Positions 55,692-63,543 of a DNA stretch of 64,000 bases are shown here, one piece after another; within the stretch, counting starts at the first letter, position 1, and every line of letters starts with the position of its first letter. The translations under genes and the position numbers were made by a program. The stretch comes from JTS-AC122 sp050246015. GTDB lineage: Bacteria > Planctomycetota > Phycisphaerae > Phycisphaerales > UBA1924. The DNA lies in assembly GCA_050246015.1 (NCBI GenBank), contig JBFWWU010000021.1:4856-68855 (forward strand), in the 5' to 3' direction. The notes beneath the pieces are model-generated. The model saw only the letters and a list, made by a program, of their open reading frames with translations, was not told the DNA's origin and ran no database searches.

Positions 55692-57344
55692 TCACGGACA
55701 CGGCGAGAAGAACGCCGTCAGGAAGTCGAAGTAGTCCTGGCTGTTGACGCTGTCGTCGTGGTTGAAATCGGCGGGGCACCCGACGAATACGCTCGTGAGA
55801 TACTCGGCCTGGTTATTCGTGGACCCGCAGTTCACGCTCGACCGGTCGCCCACGAGCAACCGAAGGGTGTAGGCACACGACCGCAGCCCGGAGGTGTTCC
55901 ACGCCGCGATGACGGCGTTGTTGACGGGATTGTTGCCCGAGGCGATGGTGACCCAACCGCTCGCATCGCCGCCCGTGTACTGAAGGGCCCAGGAAGCGAG
56001 ATTGGCGTCGGCGATCGTGCCGATGACGTTCACGCTGCCGCGCACCACGGTGCAGGGCGCCGGGCTGGCGATGACGCCGATCGGGGCGGTGTTATCGACG
56101 ATGATCTGCCTCGTGACGCTCGCGCTGAGCCCGCAGGCGTCGGTGCCGCTGACGCGGACCTCATAACTTCCGTCGGCGACGGCGGCGGGGCCCGAGCGGG
56201 TGGTCCACGACCCGAGCCCGTCGTTGATGATCTGCCCCGCGTAGGTCGGCGTGCCCGGGTTGACGTGTGCGAACACGCCCGAGGGGAGCGAGCGATACTG
56301 AATGGTGTACGTGCTGCCGCCGGTGTCCCAGACGGTGCCGTCAAAGCACACGCTGCCTCCCAGCGGGATGTTGGACGTCTGCGGGGAGCGCACTTCAACG
56401 CTCGGCGCGCTGCGATCGACGTACACCACGCTGGTGACGGAGGTTGTCAGCGCGGTGGTGTTGCTGGCGGTCAGGCGGACGAAGTAGTAGCCCGAGGCGA
56501 GCGCGCCGGTATTCCACGCGCCCAGGGGGCCGGCCGGATTGACCGGATCCGTCGAGGACGAGATCTGTGTCCAGGGCCCGTTGGGGCTCGTGGCGTATTC
56601 GAGCACATACTGATCGAAACCCTGCGGGTCGTACGCGGTCCCCGAGATCATGACCGGGTTGCAGTTGTTGGCCAGGGGCGAGGGCGCGGTGATCGAGACG
56701 ATCGGGGGTGTTGCATCCGTCACCGGCGAGGCGAAGCCGCAGAGCGTGACCTGGTGCGAGCCGGTGCTGACGACCACGCGGCCGGTTCCGAACCCGAAGC
56801 GCCCGCCGCAGATGGAGACGGCGTACGAGGTGGCGTCGGTGCGGACGACGAGCGGGCGCGAGTGATACCCGGTGGCGATTCCCAGGTCGTACTCGAAGGA
56901 GATGCCGCTGCCGAAGATATCGCGGACCGCGCGATCCGCGCTCTCGCAGTTGAAGCAGACCAGGGAGTTCAGGAGCGACACGTCGGTGGAGAACGTTGTG
57001 GAGTCGGAGAAGTCGCGGATGCCGATCGTCGCGATGCCCCCCTGCGAGGTCGAGTCGTTCGTGACGTTGTAATAGAAGAGCAGCGTATTGTCCGTGAGCC
57101 GGTAGATGCTCTGCGTCACGGTGCCGGTGACGTGCCGCGGGATGGGGTTGGGGAATACAACCCAGGAGATGTCATAGTCCTGGCTGATCGTGCGTTCGAG
57201 AACGGCCCCGGCGGGCAGCGACATCACGGGGATGGGCTCGAGCGTGCCCCCGGGCGGCAGATCGGTGGCCAGGCACGGAGCGGCGACGCAGGCGAGCGCC
57301 GCGGACAGGAAGCACGATCGGATTCGACGACGCAGAGCCAGCAT
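55692..57344 (-). CDS. secreted multi-domain surface protein with Gly-Cys type dockerin tail
   Basis: A 550-residue protein. Signal peptide (CFLSAALACVAAPCLAT) and GGAGG before the ATG. After an N-terminal beta domain of about 215 residues come three tandem Ig-like/Big-type beta repeats (TPPIVSITAPSPLANNC, SAPSVEVRSPQTSNIPLGG, TAPIGVIASPAPCTVVRG). The end is a single dockerin-like loop PADFNHDDSVNSQDYFDFL followed by FFSPCP. This tail deviates from the others in the window, having one extra Pro after the Cys. Probably surface-attached; the ligand is unknown. Confidence 0.82.
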   Translation of the reverse strand: MLALRRRIRSCFLSAALACVAAPCLATDLPPGGTLEPIPVMSLPAGAVLERTISQDYDISWVVFPNPIPRHVTGTVTQSIYRLTDNTLLFYYNVTNDSTSQGGIATIGIRDFSDSTTFSTDVSLLNSLVCFNCESADRAVRDIFGSGISFEYDLGIATGYHSRPLVVRTDATSYAVSICGGRFGFGTGRVVVSTGSHQVTLCGFASPVTDATPPIVSITAPSPLANNCNPVMISGTAYDPQGFDQYVLEYATSPNGPWTQISSSTDPVNPAGPLGAWNTGALASGYYFVRLTASNTTALTTSVTSVVYVDRSAPSVEVRSPQTSNIPLGGSVCFDGTVWDTGGSTYTIQYRSLPSGVFAHVNPGTPTYAGQIINDGLGSWTTRSGPAAVADGSYEVRVSGTDACGLSASVTRQIIVDNTAPIGVIASPAPCTVVRGSVNVIGTIADANLASWALQYTGGDASGWVTIASGNNPVNNAVIAAWNTSGLRSCAYTLRLLVGDRSSVNCGSTNNQAEYLTSVFVGCPADFNHDDSVNSQDYFDFLTAFFSPCP

Positions 57345-57813
57345 GGCAAACCTCCTGAGCCTCCGATTGGTTGCGATCGATCGCGCACGCCGCGAAACGG
57401 AGCCGTTTCAGCAACGGAGCGGGCCTGATCGACTGGAACGTCGGGGGCACCAAGAGTGCGAAGTTTGGAAGCGGGAGGGATAAGCCTCGTGTGGATGCGG
57501 GGGCCGGAAGCCCAATCGCGCTGCTCCGCGTTGGCGGTCGAAATCCTTCAACGTGCGGCGCCGCAACCACCGGGTTTGTCTGGTCGTCGCCGCGGGAGTG
57601 CCGAAGTCAACCACTTCCGTCACACGGACGCCGCGTTTTCGCTGGCACGTTTGTTGCATATGGCGTCGAGTCGTCGCGGGATTCAAGGCGCCGCGAGTGC
57701 CGCGACGACACCCGGGCTTGGCCCGGACCTCGAGCGCGATTGCCCGAGCCGCGCTTCGAGGCGAAACACCGTCGGGCTCCAATCCGCACAGTCATTTCAC
57801 GAAAGGTCTCACC
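57345..57813. other. divergent intergenic region, 469 bases
   Basis: Between the surface protein (minus) and the small secreted protein (plus). It holds an exact sigma-54 promoter at 57643-57659 and AAAGG at 57802-57806 as a ribosome binding site. No other gene is supported. Confidence 0.6.
57643..57659 (+). promoter_or_regulatory. sigma-54 (RpoN) promoter
   Basis: TGGCACG (57643-57649), four bases, TTGCAT (57654-57659): an exact match to TGGCACGN4TTGCW. The invariant GG (57644-57645) and GC (57656-57657) are ten bases apart as required. Transcription would begin near 57669, about 145 bases before the ATG at 57814. Confidence 0.75.
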
Positions 57814-58269
57814 ATGATTCTCAAACGAACGGCCCTGGCTCTGGCCGCGATCGTCGCCCTTGCCGGTGGCGTCGGCACGTACGCTCCCGTCTTCGCGGGC
57901 GGTGGCGGCGGGGGCGGTGGCGGCGGCAACACCGAGATCCGCCTCGTCGCCCGCATGGGTTCCAACGACCAGTTCCAGGCCAAGGGCGTCTACCGCGAAC
58001 GCCTCCGCAACGCCGGCCTCTTCCAGCGCTTCAACGTCTCCATCGAGGACGGCGTCCCCGGTGAGACCTACGAGATCTCCGTCAACGGCCTGGTCTTCGG
58101 CACCATCACCGCCAACGACCTCGGCGTCGCCGAACTCGAGTTCGGCACCTTCACCCCGGACGACAACCCGGGCGATGAACACCCCCCGGTCCCCGAGGAT
58201 TTCCCGCAACTCCGCGCCGGCGACACGATCACCGTCGGCAACCTCTCGGGCGTCTTCGTCGCCCGCTGA
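57814..58269 (+). CDS. small secreted protein of unknown function
   Basis: A 151-residue protein. The ATG at 57814 follows GAAAGG and opens a signal peptide (ALAAIVALAGGVGTYAPVFA). The mature N-terminus is a run of ten glycines, then about 115 residues of beta character (TEIRLVARMG, TYEISVNGLVFGTITAND, LRAGDTITVGNLSGVFV). I do not know the family. It is the first gene after the sigma-54 promoter. The rest of its frame upstream of 57814 is not coding. Confidence 0.75.
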   Translation: MILKRTALALAAIVALAGGVGTYAPVFAGGGGGGGGGGNTEIRLVARMGSNDQFQAKGVYRERLRNAGLFQRFNVSIEDGVPGETYEISVNGLVFGTITANDLGVAELEFGTFTPDDNPGDEHPPVPEDFPQLRAGDTITVGNLSGVFVAR

Positions 58270-58289
58270 GCCTCTCTCATCCCGCTCAT

Positions 58290-58311
58290 CCGTGCCGCCA
58301 GCGCGGCACGG
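58290..58311. repeat. palindrome after the small secreted gene
   Basis: CCGTGCCGC (58290-58298) and GCGGCACGG (58303-58311) pair over 9 bp with the loop CAGC. No T run follows. The adjacent GCACGGGTGGC resembles the palindrome at 26676. It may serve as a terminator between 58269 and 58373. Confidence 0.5.
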
Positions 58312-58372
58312 GTGGCTTGATTCACCCGCCCGCTCTCGCTCCCCGCGCAACCCCGCTTTTCCGGAGACTCCC

Positions 58373-59338
58373 ATGCGATCCACTCGCGCCATCCTGTCCG
58401 TCCTCGTGCCCGCGCTCGGCGCCGCCGCCGCCGCCTGCGGTCAATCAAGCGTCCGCATGCCCTCGGAGTTTGAGATCCCCGGGTCCGAACTCGGCCGCCT
58501 CTTCTCGTACTTCGGCGGCGTGGCGAGTTACTCGACCGCGATCGACCCCGTCACCATCCACACCGGCTACTCCTGCCGCGTGGACATCAACTTCCGGCAC
58601 GACAACTTCTTCCGTCGCGCCGGCGTCGGTGTCGGCACGCTGGGCATCGTGCCCCCGGTCCTGGCCGTTCCCCCCGGGGCGGACACCTTCAGCATGACGA
58701 TCCAACTTCCCGAGCCCGTGCCGGCGGGTGCACTCTCGATCTTCGCCAGCATCCGCGAGGACGACAACGCCGACGGCGTGATCGACCCCATGACGGGCGA
58801 CGATCAGTGGGAAACGGTCCCGCTCTTCATCATGCCCGGCACGCACGTCTACAACATCCCCATCAGCGCGATGATCGACTCGAACGAGGGAGTCGGGAAC
58901 GACACGCGCGACTTCACCACCACGCCGCGAATGGCGTTCTTCTTCACCATCGAGACCTCGCAGACCTACCCCGGCGGGATCATCGAATCCCCGGTCAGCC
59001 TTCGCATCGATCACGCCGGGTTCTACGCTGGTCCGCAGTCGATCCCCGCCGCGGCGGGGGCGTGCTGCGTCGCCGGCGAGTGCCAGCAACTCACGCAGTC
59101 ACAGTGCACCGCGCTCGCCGGGGAGTGGCGGGGGGCGGGCACGCCGTGCGACCCGGCCGCCTGCGCGCCGGTCTGCCTTGCCGACTTCAATCGCGACGCG
59201 ATGGTGAACTCGCAGGACTTCTTTGACTTCCTCGGGGCGTTCTTCGCGCTGGCCCCGGCGGCGGACATCAACGCCGACGCCGCCGTCAACTCCCAGGACT
59301 TCTTCGATTTCGTCTCCGCCCTCTTCGCGGGGTGCTGA
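58373..59338 (+). CDS. secreted protein with Gly-Cys type dockerin tail
   Basis: A 321-residue protein. Signal peptide (LSVLVPALGAAAAACGQ) and GGAG before the ATG. A beta domain of about 210 residues of unknown family (RVDINFRHDNFFRRAGVGVG, FSMTIQLPEPVPAGALSIFA) is followed by a Cys-rich stretch CCVAGECQQLTQSQC, also seen in surface proteins of this group, and two dockerin-like loops (DFNRDAMVNSQDFFDFL, DINADAAVNSQDFFDFV) ending LFAGC. The role is probably surface display. Confidence 0.8.
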   Translation: MRSTRAILSVLVPALGAAAAACGQSSVRMPSEFEIPGSELGRLFSYFGGVASYSTAIDPVTIHTGYSCRVDINFRHDNFFRRAGVGVGTLGIVPPVLAVPPGADTFSMTIQLPEPVPAGALSIFASIREDDNADGVIDPMTGDDQWETVPLFIMPGTHVYNIPISAMIDSNEGVGNDTRDFTTTPRMAFFFTIETSQTYPGGIIESPVSLRIDHAGFYAGPQSIPAAAGACCVAGECQQLTQSQCTALAGEWRGAGTPCDPAACAPVCLADFNRDAMVNSQDFFDFLGAFFALAPAADINADAAVNSQDFFDFVSALFAGC

Positions 59339-59552
59339 CTCGACAACCCTTGCCCACGTCCCTCGCCCGTTATCGGATGGCCCGTGGGCGGCCGAATCCC
59401 ACACGGCGGCCGCTCGCCGTGCCCCCGGCCACTACGATTCCAGCCGGTAGTTCGCCGATCGCGGGTTTTCCAGGGGCGGCACGCAACACGCCCGGATGAA
59501 GACGCGAACAGTCTCCGCCGCCGGCCGGCTCTTGCCTAGAGGGAATCGCATC

Positions 59553-61571
59553 ATGGGTACGGGACGATGTGTTGGGGTTCTTCGCCGCGCTCTGGTGGCG
59601 CTGCTGGCCGTGCTGCTGGGCGCCGCCGCCGTCCGCGCCGACGACTACTACGTGCAGGCGCAGACGGGTGACGACTCCAACCCAGGCACGGCGGCCTTTC
59701 CGCTGCGCACCCTGCACAGCCTGGAATCCCGCCTCGGTCCGGGCGACACGGCGTACCTCTCCGGCCGCTTCACGGACTCCGCGTTCTTCTTCGGCCCGCA
59801 GCGCGTCACCATCCGCCAGTGGCCCGGGTTCCCGCAGGCGGAGATCACCAACTCCCGCCGCGTCGGGTACTGGCTCCCCGCCGGCGACGCCTACGTCTCG
59901 AACGTGGGCCCGGACCTGGACATCACCGCCGTCAGCGTGCGCTGGGGCGACCCGCTCATCAAGGACCAGTACGGGCGCGACAAGACCTTCCTGGTATACA
60001 GCCCGGACCCTGCCACGCCGTACTCCTGGAACTACAGCCCGGCGTCGGGCTGGCTCTCGATCAACCTCGGCGGCGAGGACCCAACCGCCGGCCGGCACGC
60101 CCTGTACCCCGTCGAATACTGCCTCGGCTCGCCGGTGTGGATCGGCCTGAACCTCGAACAGGCCAGCGAGTGCGTCATCGACGGCCTGCACTTCCGACAC
60201 TCCATCGGTTCCGAAACCGGCACCTACGGCCTCAAGGTCGGCGGGCGCAACAACATCATCCGTAACTGCAAGAGTTGGCACATCTCCTGGCACCACCTGA
60301 CCTTCGTCGGCTCCGGGAACGACGCCTGCGAGGGGAACCTCATGCAGGACTGCGAGTGCTGGGGATTCGGGTTCACCAGCACCGCGAACATGGTCACGCT
60401 CTACTCGACGTTCCACGACGTGCGTGCCAACCGCATCGAGCGCGTGCACCTGCACGTCTACCAGATGCTGCGCTACGACACGGGGGAGCCGATCTACCCG
60501 CGCATCGGGCTCGACGGGTTCTACTCGCACACCGGAGGGGGAGGGGGGGCGACGGTGTACGACAATCAGTGGACGGATTGCCGCGTGGATCACTACGAGA
60601 ACCCCGGGGCGCCCATCGGCATCGGGGATGCGAGTCTTGATCGCGTGCCGGCGGAAGGCAGTGACGCGGAGCTCGACTGGACGCAGTGGCCCAATCGCGT
60701 GGTCGGCGGCACGTTTACGGGGCTGCGCGCCATCGGCACGGCGAGCGAGACGGCCTACTCGCGCTGCGTCTTCATCTGCCAGAACTTCGGGATCGAGCCC
60801 AACTCGTACGGCCTGTTCAACTACATCGGCATCCCCGGCGAGCGCGCCCTGCTGCTGGACGCCTGCTACATTGGGTTCGATGCCGCCGGGCCGGGGTACA
60901 AGGGCGTCTTCGTCTACCGGCGCACCCCGACGCAGAGCCTGCGGCTGAACATCCTCAACACGACGTTCTTCCAGTTCAGCCCCGACGCCCAAAACCCGAT
61001 CCGCCTGATCTGGATGGAAGGGAGCAGCGACGTCGGGCAGGTGCGGATGATCGGCTCGGTCGTTGATCTCAACCAGGGCGACATCGCCGCGCTGGTCTTC
61101 AACGACTCCAGCCTCAGCGCCCAGCGGCTGGAGTTCCGGGGGAACTTCTACGGCGGGATCGAGCCATCGAGTTATTCCTCGGCGCCCGCCCGCGCCACGC
61201 GCGAAGGGTGGCAGGCGATCGACCCGCCCAGTGTGGGCGCCGTCTACGGCACGCCCGCGCGGCTGCTGGATCCGCTCGTCTCCGCGCGCCCACAGCCCGG
61301 AACCGACCTGGCCGTCCGGCGCTGGTACCAGAGCGTGCATTCCCCGCTCGGCGTGAACGGCCTTCCCTACAACAGCCACTACGGCGCGTGGCAGAGCGAC
61401 GATCCGTGCCTCGCCGACTTCAACGGCGATACGTTCGTCAACTCGCAGGACGCGTTTGACTTTCTCTCGGCGTTCTTCGCCCTTGAACCCGCGTCCGACA
61501 TCAACCACGACGGGTTCATCAACACGCAGGACTTCTTCGATTTCCTCGTGAACTTCTACGCCGGGTGTTGA
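59553..61571 (+). CDS. secreted parallel beta-helix protein with Gly-Cys type dockerin tail
   Basis: A 672-residue protein. The ATG at 59553 starts a signal peptide (LRRALVALLAVLLGAAAV) and follows AGAGGGA; an ATG at 59496 would add 19 residues. The mature protein begins DDYYVQAQTGDDSNPGTAAF, a typical start of right-handed beta-helix or pectin-lyase-like proteins, and contains repeats such as CVIDGLHFRHSIGSETGTYG and RNNIIRNCKSWHISW. It ends with two dockerin-like loops (DFNGDTFVNSQDAFDFL, DINHDGFINTQDFFDFL) and NFYAGC. It may bind or cleave polysaccharide; no catalytic residues were identified. Confidence 0.82.
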   Translation: MGTGRCVGVLRRALVALLAVLLGAAAVRADDYYVQAQTGDDSNPGTAAFPLRTLHSLESRLGPGDTAYLSGRFTDSAFFFGPQRVTIRQWPGFPQAEITNSRRVGYWLPAGDAYVSNVGPDLDITAVSVRWGDPLIKDQYGRDKTFLVYSPDPATPYSWNYSPASGWLSINLGGEDPTAGRHALYPVEYCLGSPVWIGLNLEQASECVIDGLHFRHSIGSETGTYGLKVGGRNNIIRNCKSWHISWHHLTFVGSGNDACEGNLMQDCECWGFGFTSTANMVTLYSTFHDVRANRIERVHLHVYQMLRYDTGEPIYPRIGLDGFYSHTGGGGGATVYDNQWTDCRVDHYENPGAPIGIGDASLDRVPAEGSDAELDWTQWPNRVVGGTFTGLRAIGTASETAYSRCVFICQNFGIEPNSYGLFNYIGIPGERALLLDACYIGFDAAGPGYKGVFVYRRTPTQSLRLNILNTTFFQFSPDAQNPIRLIWMEGSSDVGQVRMIGSVVDLNQGDIAALVFNDSSLSAQRLEFRGNFYGGIEPSSYSSAPARATREGWQAIDPPSVGAVYGTPARLLDPLVSARPQPGTDLAVRRWYQSVHSPLGVNGLPYNSHYGAWQSDDPCLADFNGDTFVNSQDAFDFLSAFFALEPASDINHDGFINTQDFFDFLVNFYAGC

Positions 61572-61609
61572 CGCCGCGCCGCCGCGATTGGAGAAACTCG
61601 TACCGAACG

Positions 61610-61668
61610 CCAAGGGCGCAGGGCGCGGTTCACGCCGCCTCTTGCCTTCGCGCCCTGCGCGCCCTTGG
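61610..61668. repeat. large imperfect inverted repeat after the beta-helix gene
   Basis: CCAAGGGCGCAGGGCGCG at 61610-61627 is complementary to 61649-61668 except for a two-base bulge. Between 61703 and 61756 short units like GCGAAGG recur (tandem, imperfect). The first may stop transcription from the gene ending at 61571; the second looks like a dispersed repeat type common in such genomes. Confidence 0.55.
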
Positions 61669-61780
61669 GCCTCCCTTCGCGTTGAGCGGAATCTCTTTCT
61701 AACGCGACGGTCGCGACGGTCGCGAAGGACGCGAAGGGCGCGAAGGAACGCGAAGAAGAGAGGCCGGGAGCGAGGGGCCC

Positions 61781-61819
61781 GGGGGCCCGGGGGCTCGGGG
61801 GGTGGGGGGGGTGGGGGGG
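61781..61819 (+). other. G-quadruplex motif next to a stop codon
   Basis: Runs of 6, 8 and 7 G (61797-61802, 61804-61811, 61813-61819), separated by single T, with further runs of 5 G at 61781-61785 and 61789-61793. It directly abuts the stop codon (61820-61822) of the minus-strand gene. Confidence 0.6.
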
Positions 61820-62209
61820 TCAGGTCGGTTTGCGGAACCATTGGCCGCCGGGGCGGACGAACCCGCCCTGGAAGTTCTGCACCTGCTGGTCCTGGTAGGG
61901 GACGTCGACGAAGGCGACGCCGCCGGGGAGCATCATGGCGAAGTGGAAGACGAAGTGGCGGTTGTCGATGACGGAGACGGAGGCGGGGTAGACGCGGGAG
62001 CCGTCGATCGCGCTGACGAAGGCCCAGCGCGGCTCGCGGATGACGCAGGGCTGGTCGAGCGTGATCGCCGCGTGGGAGACGCCCAGGTCGCTGGAGAGGG
62101 CGACGGCGTAGCCGGTGAGGGGGCGCGGGTCGGGCTGGCCGGTCTGGAGGAAGTCGCGCGGGGCGGGCTGGCGTCGCGTGGTGGCGGCGGGCTTGGCGGC
62201 TGGAACCAT
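61820..62209 (-). CDS. small hypothetical protein
   Basis: A 129-residue protein. The ATG at 62209 follows GGAG. Basic/Ala-rich N-terminus (VPAAKPAATTRRQPAPRDFL), then a possibly beta-rich part (GYAVALSSDLGVSHAAITLD, HFVFHFAMMLPGGVAFVDVP). No signal peptide. I do not recognise a family. Its upstream region is made of dispersed repeats, so its promoter is unclear; it may be read from the gene starting at 63150. Confidence 0.6.
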   Translation of the reverse strand: MVPAAKPAATTRRQPAPRDFLQTGQPDPRPLTGYAVALSSDLGVSHAAITLDQPCVIREPRWAFVSAIDGSRVYPASVSVIDNRHFVFHFAMMLPGGVAFVDVPYQDQQVQNFQGGFVRPGGQWFRKPT

Positions 62210-62243
62210 GCACACTCTCCAACGCGGATGAAATCGAAGGGCT

Positions 62244-62372
62244 CGAAGCCACGAAGCCACGAAGGCACGAAGGCACGAAGCCACGGAGGGGGGAAGGCGG
62301 GCTTCCTTCTTGCTTTCACCCCTTCGTGGCTCCGTGCCCTTCCCTCCTTCGTGGCTTCCTCGGTATGGCGTT
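62244..62372. repeat. inverted pair of CACGAAG-type dispersed repeats
   Basis: The left copy (62244-62297) has AAGCCACGAAGGCACGAAGG; the right copy (62302-62372) has the opposite orientation, with CCCTTCGTGGCTCCGTGCCC and CCTTCGTGGCTTCC. Together they could form a large imperfect hairpin. Another copy follows at 62428-62483. Confidence 0.75.
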
Positions 62373-62427
62373 TGCAGGGACGGAAGCAACGCGGGGAGGA
62401 TCCCGGAATCAGCATCGAGTGAAGCAA

Positions 62428-62483
62428 CGTTCTTGCTTCATCCCTTCGTGGCTCCGTGCCTTCCCCCCTTCGTGGCTTCCTCC
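62428..62483. repeat. CTTCGTGGC-type dispersed repeat, direct copy
   Basis: Same orientation as 62302-62372 and 43661-43710: TTGCTTCATCCCTTCGTGGC, then TCCGTGCC, then CCCCTTCGTGGCTTCCTCC. It ends one base before the stop codon (62485-62487) of the minus-strand gene. Confidence 0.75.
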
Positions 62484-62484
62484 A

Positions 62485-63150
62485 TTACGCGGCGATCGGC
62501 ATCGACACGGGCGGGCTCCACGGGCCGACCTCACCCTTGGAGTTGGTCCAGCGGGCGAAGTAGGTGGCGGTCTTGCCGTTGTCGACGCTTGTGAACTGGC
62601 TCTGGAACTCGGCCTTGGTGACGAAGGAGAGGAAGGCGGCGTCGGTGGGATTGGTGACGGGGTCGGTGCCGACGGCGCGGAAGAGGAGCAGGCCGGCGGT
62701 GCCCATGGGGCGGCCGCGGCGTGCGGGCGAGTTCTGGTCGGCGGCGCGGAGGCGCTGGAGGCCCTGTCCCATGCCGTTCACGGTGAGCATGGGGTAGGTG
62801 CTGGGGGGCGGGATGGGGGTGGGCTGGGTGTCGCGGACGTGGAGCCCGAGGCCGATCTTGAGTTCGTCGGAGACGGCGCGGTTGGCGCGGATGGTGGCGG
62901 CGTAGCCGCGGACGACGGCGAGGATGGTGGCCTTCTGCTCGTTCTTGGCCATGACGGTGGCGCGGGTGCGGGTGGAGGGGTTGGAGGCGGCGAGGAAGGC
63001 GGCGTGCCAGGCGGTGTAGGCGTTGGAGATGGCGGTGGCGTCGGCGGCGACGAGGCCGTAGGTGACGGGTGCGGCGGTGATGAGGGTGCTGAAGTTGAGG
63101 ACCCAGAGGTCGAGTTCGGAATCGCGGGAAGGGATGTATGAGGTGGCCAT
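62485..63150 (-). CDS. hypothetical protein of planctomycete type
   Basis: A 221-residue protein. GGAGGA lies nine bases before the ATG. The N-terminal 120 residues are helical (YIPSRDSELDLWVLNFSTLI, TAISNAYTAWHAAFLAASNP, DELKIGLGLHVRDTQPTP); the C-terminal 60 are beta-rich and fibronectin-III-like at the end (KTATYFARWTNSKGEVGPWS). I recall similar proteins from planctomycetes and some other phyla, without function. No signal peptide. A 7-bp hairpin (63170-63189) is found in its leader, upstream of the ribosome binding site. Confidence 0.7.
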   Translation of the reverse strand: MATSYIPSRDSELDLWVLNFSTLITAAPVTYGLVAADATAISNAYTAWHAAFLAASNPSTRTRATVMAKNEQKATILAVVRGYAATIRANRAVSDELKIGLGLHVRDTQPTPIPPPSTYPMLTVNGMGQGLQRLRAADQNSPARRGRPMGTAGLLLFRAVGTDPVTNPTDAAFLSFVTKAEFQSQFTSVDNGKTATYFARWTNSKGEVGPWSPPVSMPIAA

Positions 63151-63543
63151 GATCGAGTGTCCTCCAAAGCCCGCGCCCAATTGCGCGGGACTGGGCATGG
63201 AGATCGTCATTCGGCGTGCGCCGCCGAACACCGCGAGCGAGGATTTCAAGGCGTTTGGGCGCGCCCGCCCCCGCGTGTTCGCTACGGGCCGCATGACTGG
63301 ACGCGGCGCTGGACAGAGCGCAAGAAACGGCGGGTGCGGGGCCGGGCGGTTGGTCCGCGAGCCTCAACAGGTAGTTACTCCAGCGGCGGGGAGGTGTCCC
63401 CGCCCTCCCAACTTGAGAGAAGAGAAACACGGCCGCGCTATGTCCCGCGACCGTTCGGCGTCCCTCTCATCGCATTTCAGCCCGGACGGCGATTGAGTCC
63501 ATCAGCGGGACATTCCCCTAGGGTGCGGTACTCCTGTCAGCAG
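63151..63543. other. intergenic region before the CRISPR array
   Basis: No gene is supported. It includes two hairpins: CCCGCGC/GCGCGGG (63170-63189) and GGCGGGGA/TCCCCGCC (63385-63404, 8 bp, loop GGTG). I looked for a stretch resembling the CRISPR repeat (a tracrRNA anti-repeat) and saw none. Confidence 0.5.

Noticed and set aside
59370..62276. Open frame of 968 codons on the minus strand
   Set aside because: It is antisense to the beta-helix gene, crosses repeats and intergenic DNA, and shows Arg/Val/Asp-rich composition without domains.
63385..63404. 8-bp hairpin near the CRISPR array as a possible tracrRNA
   Set aside because: No neighbouring sequence is complementary to the repeat, which a tracrRNA would need.
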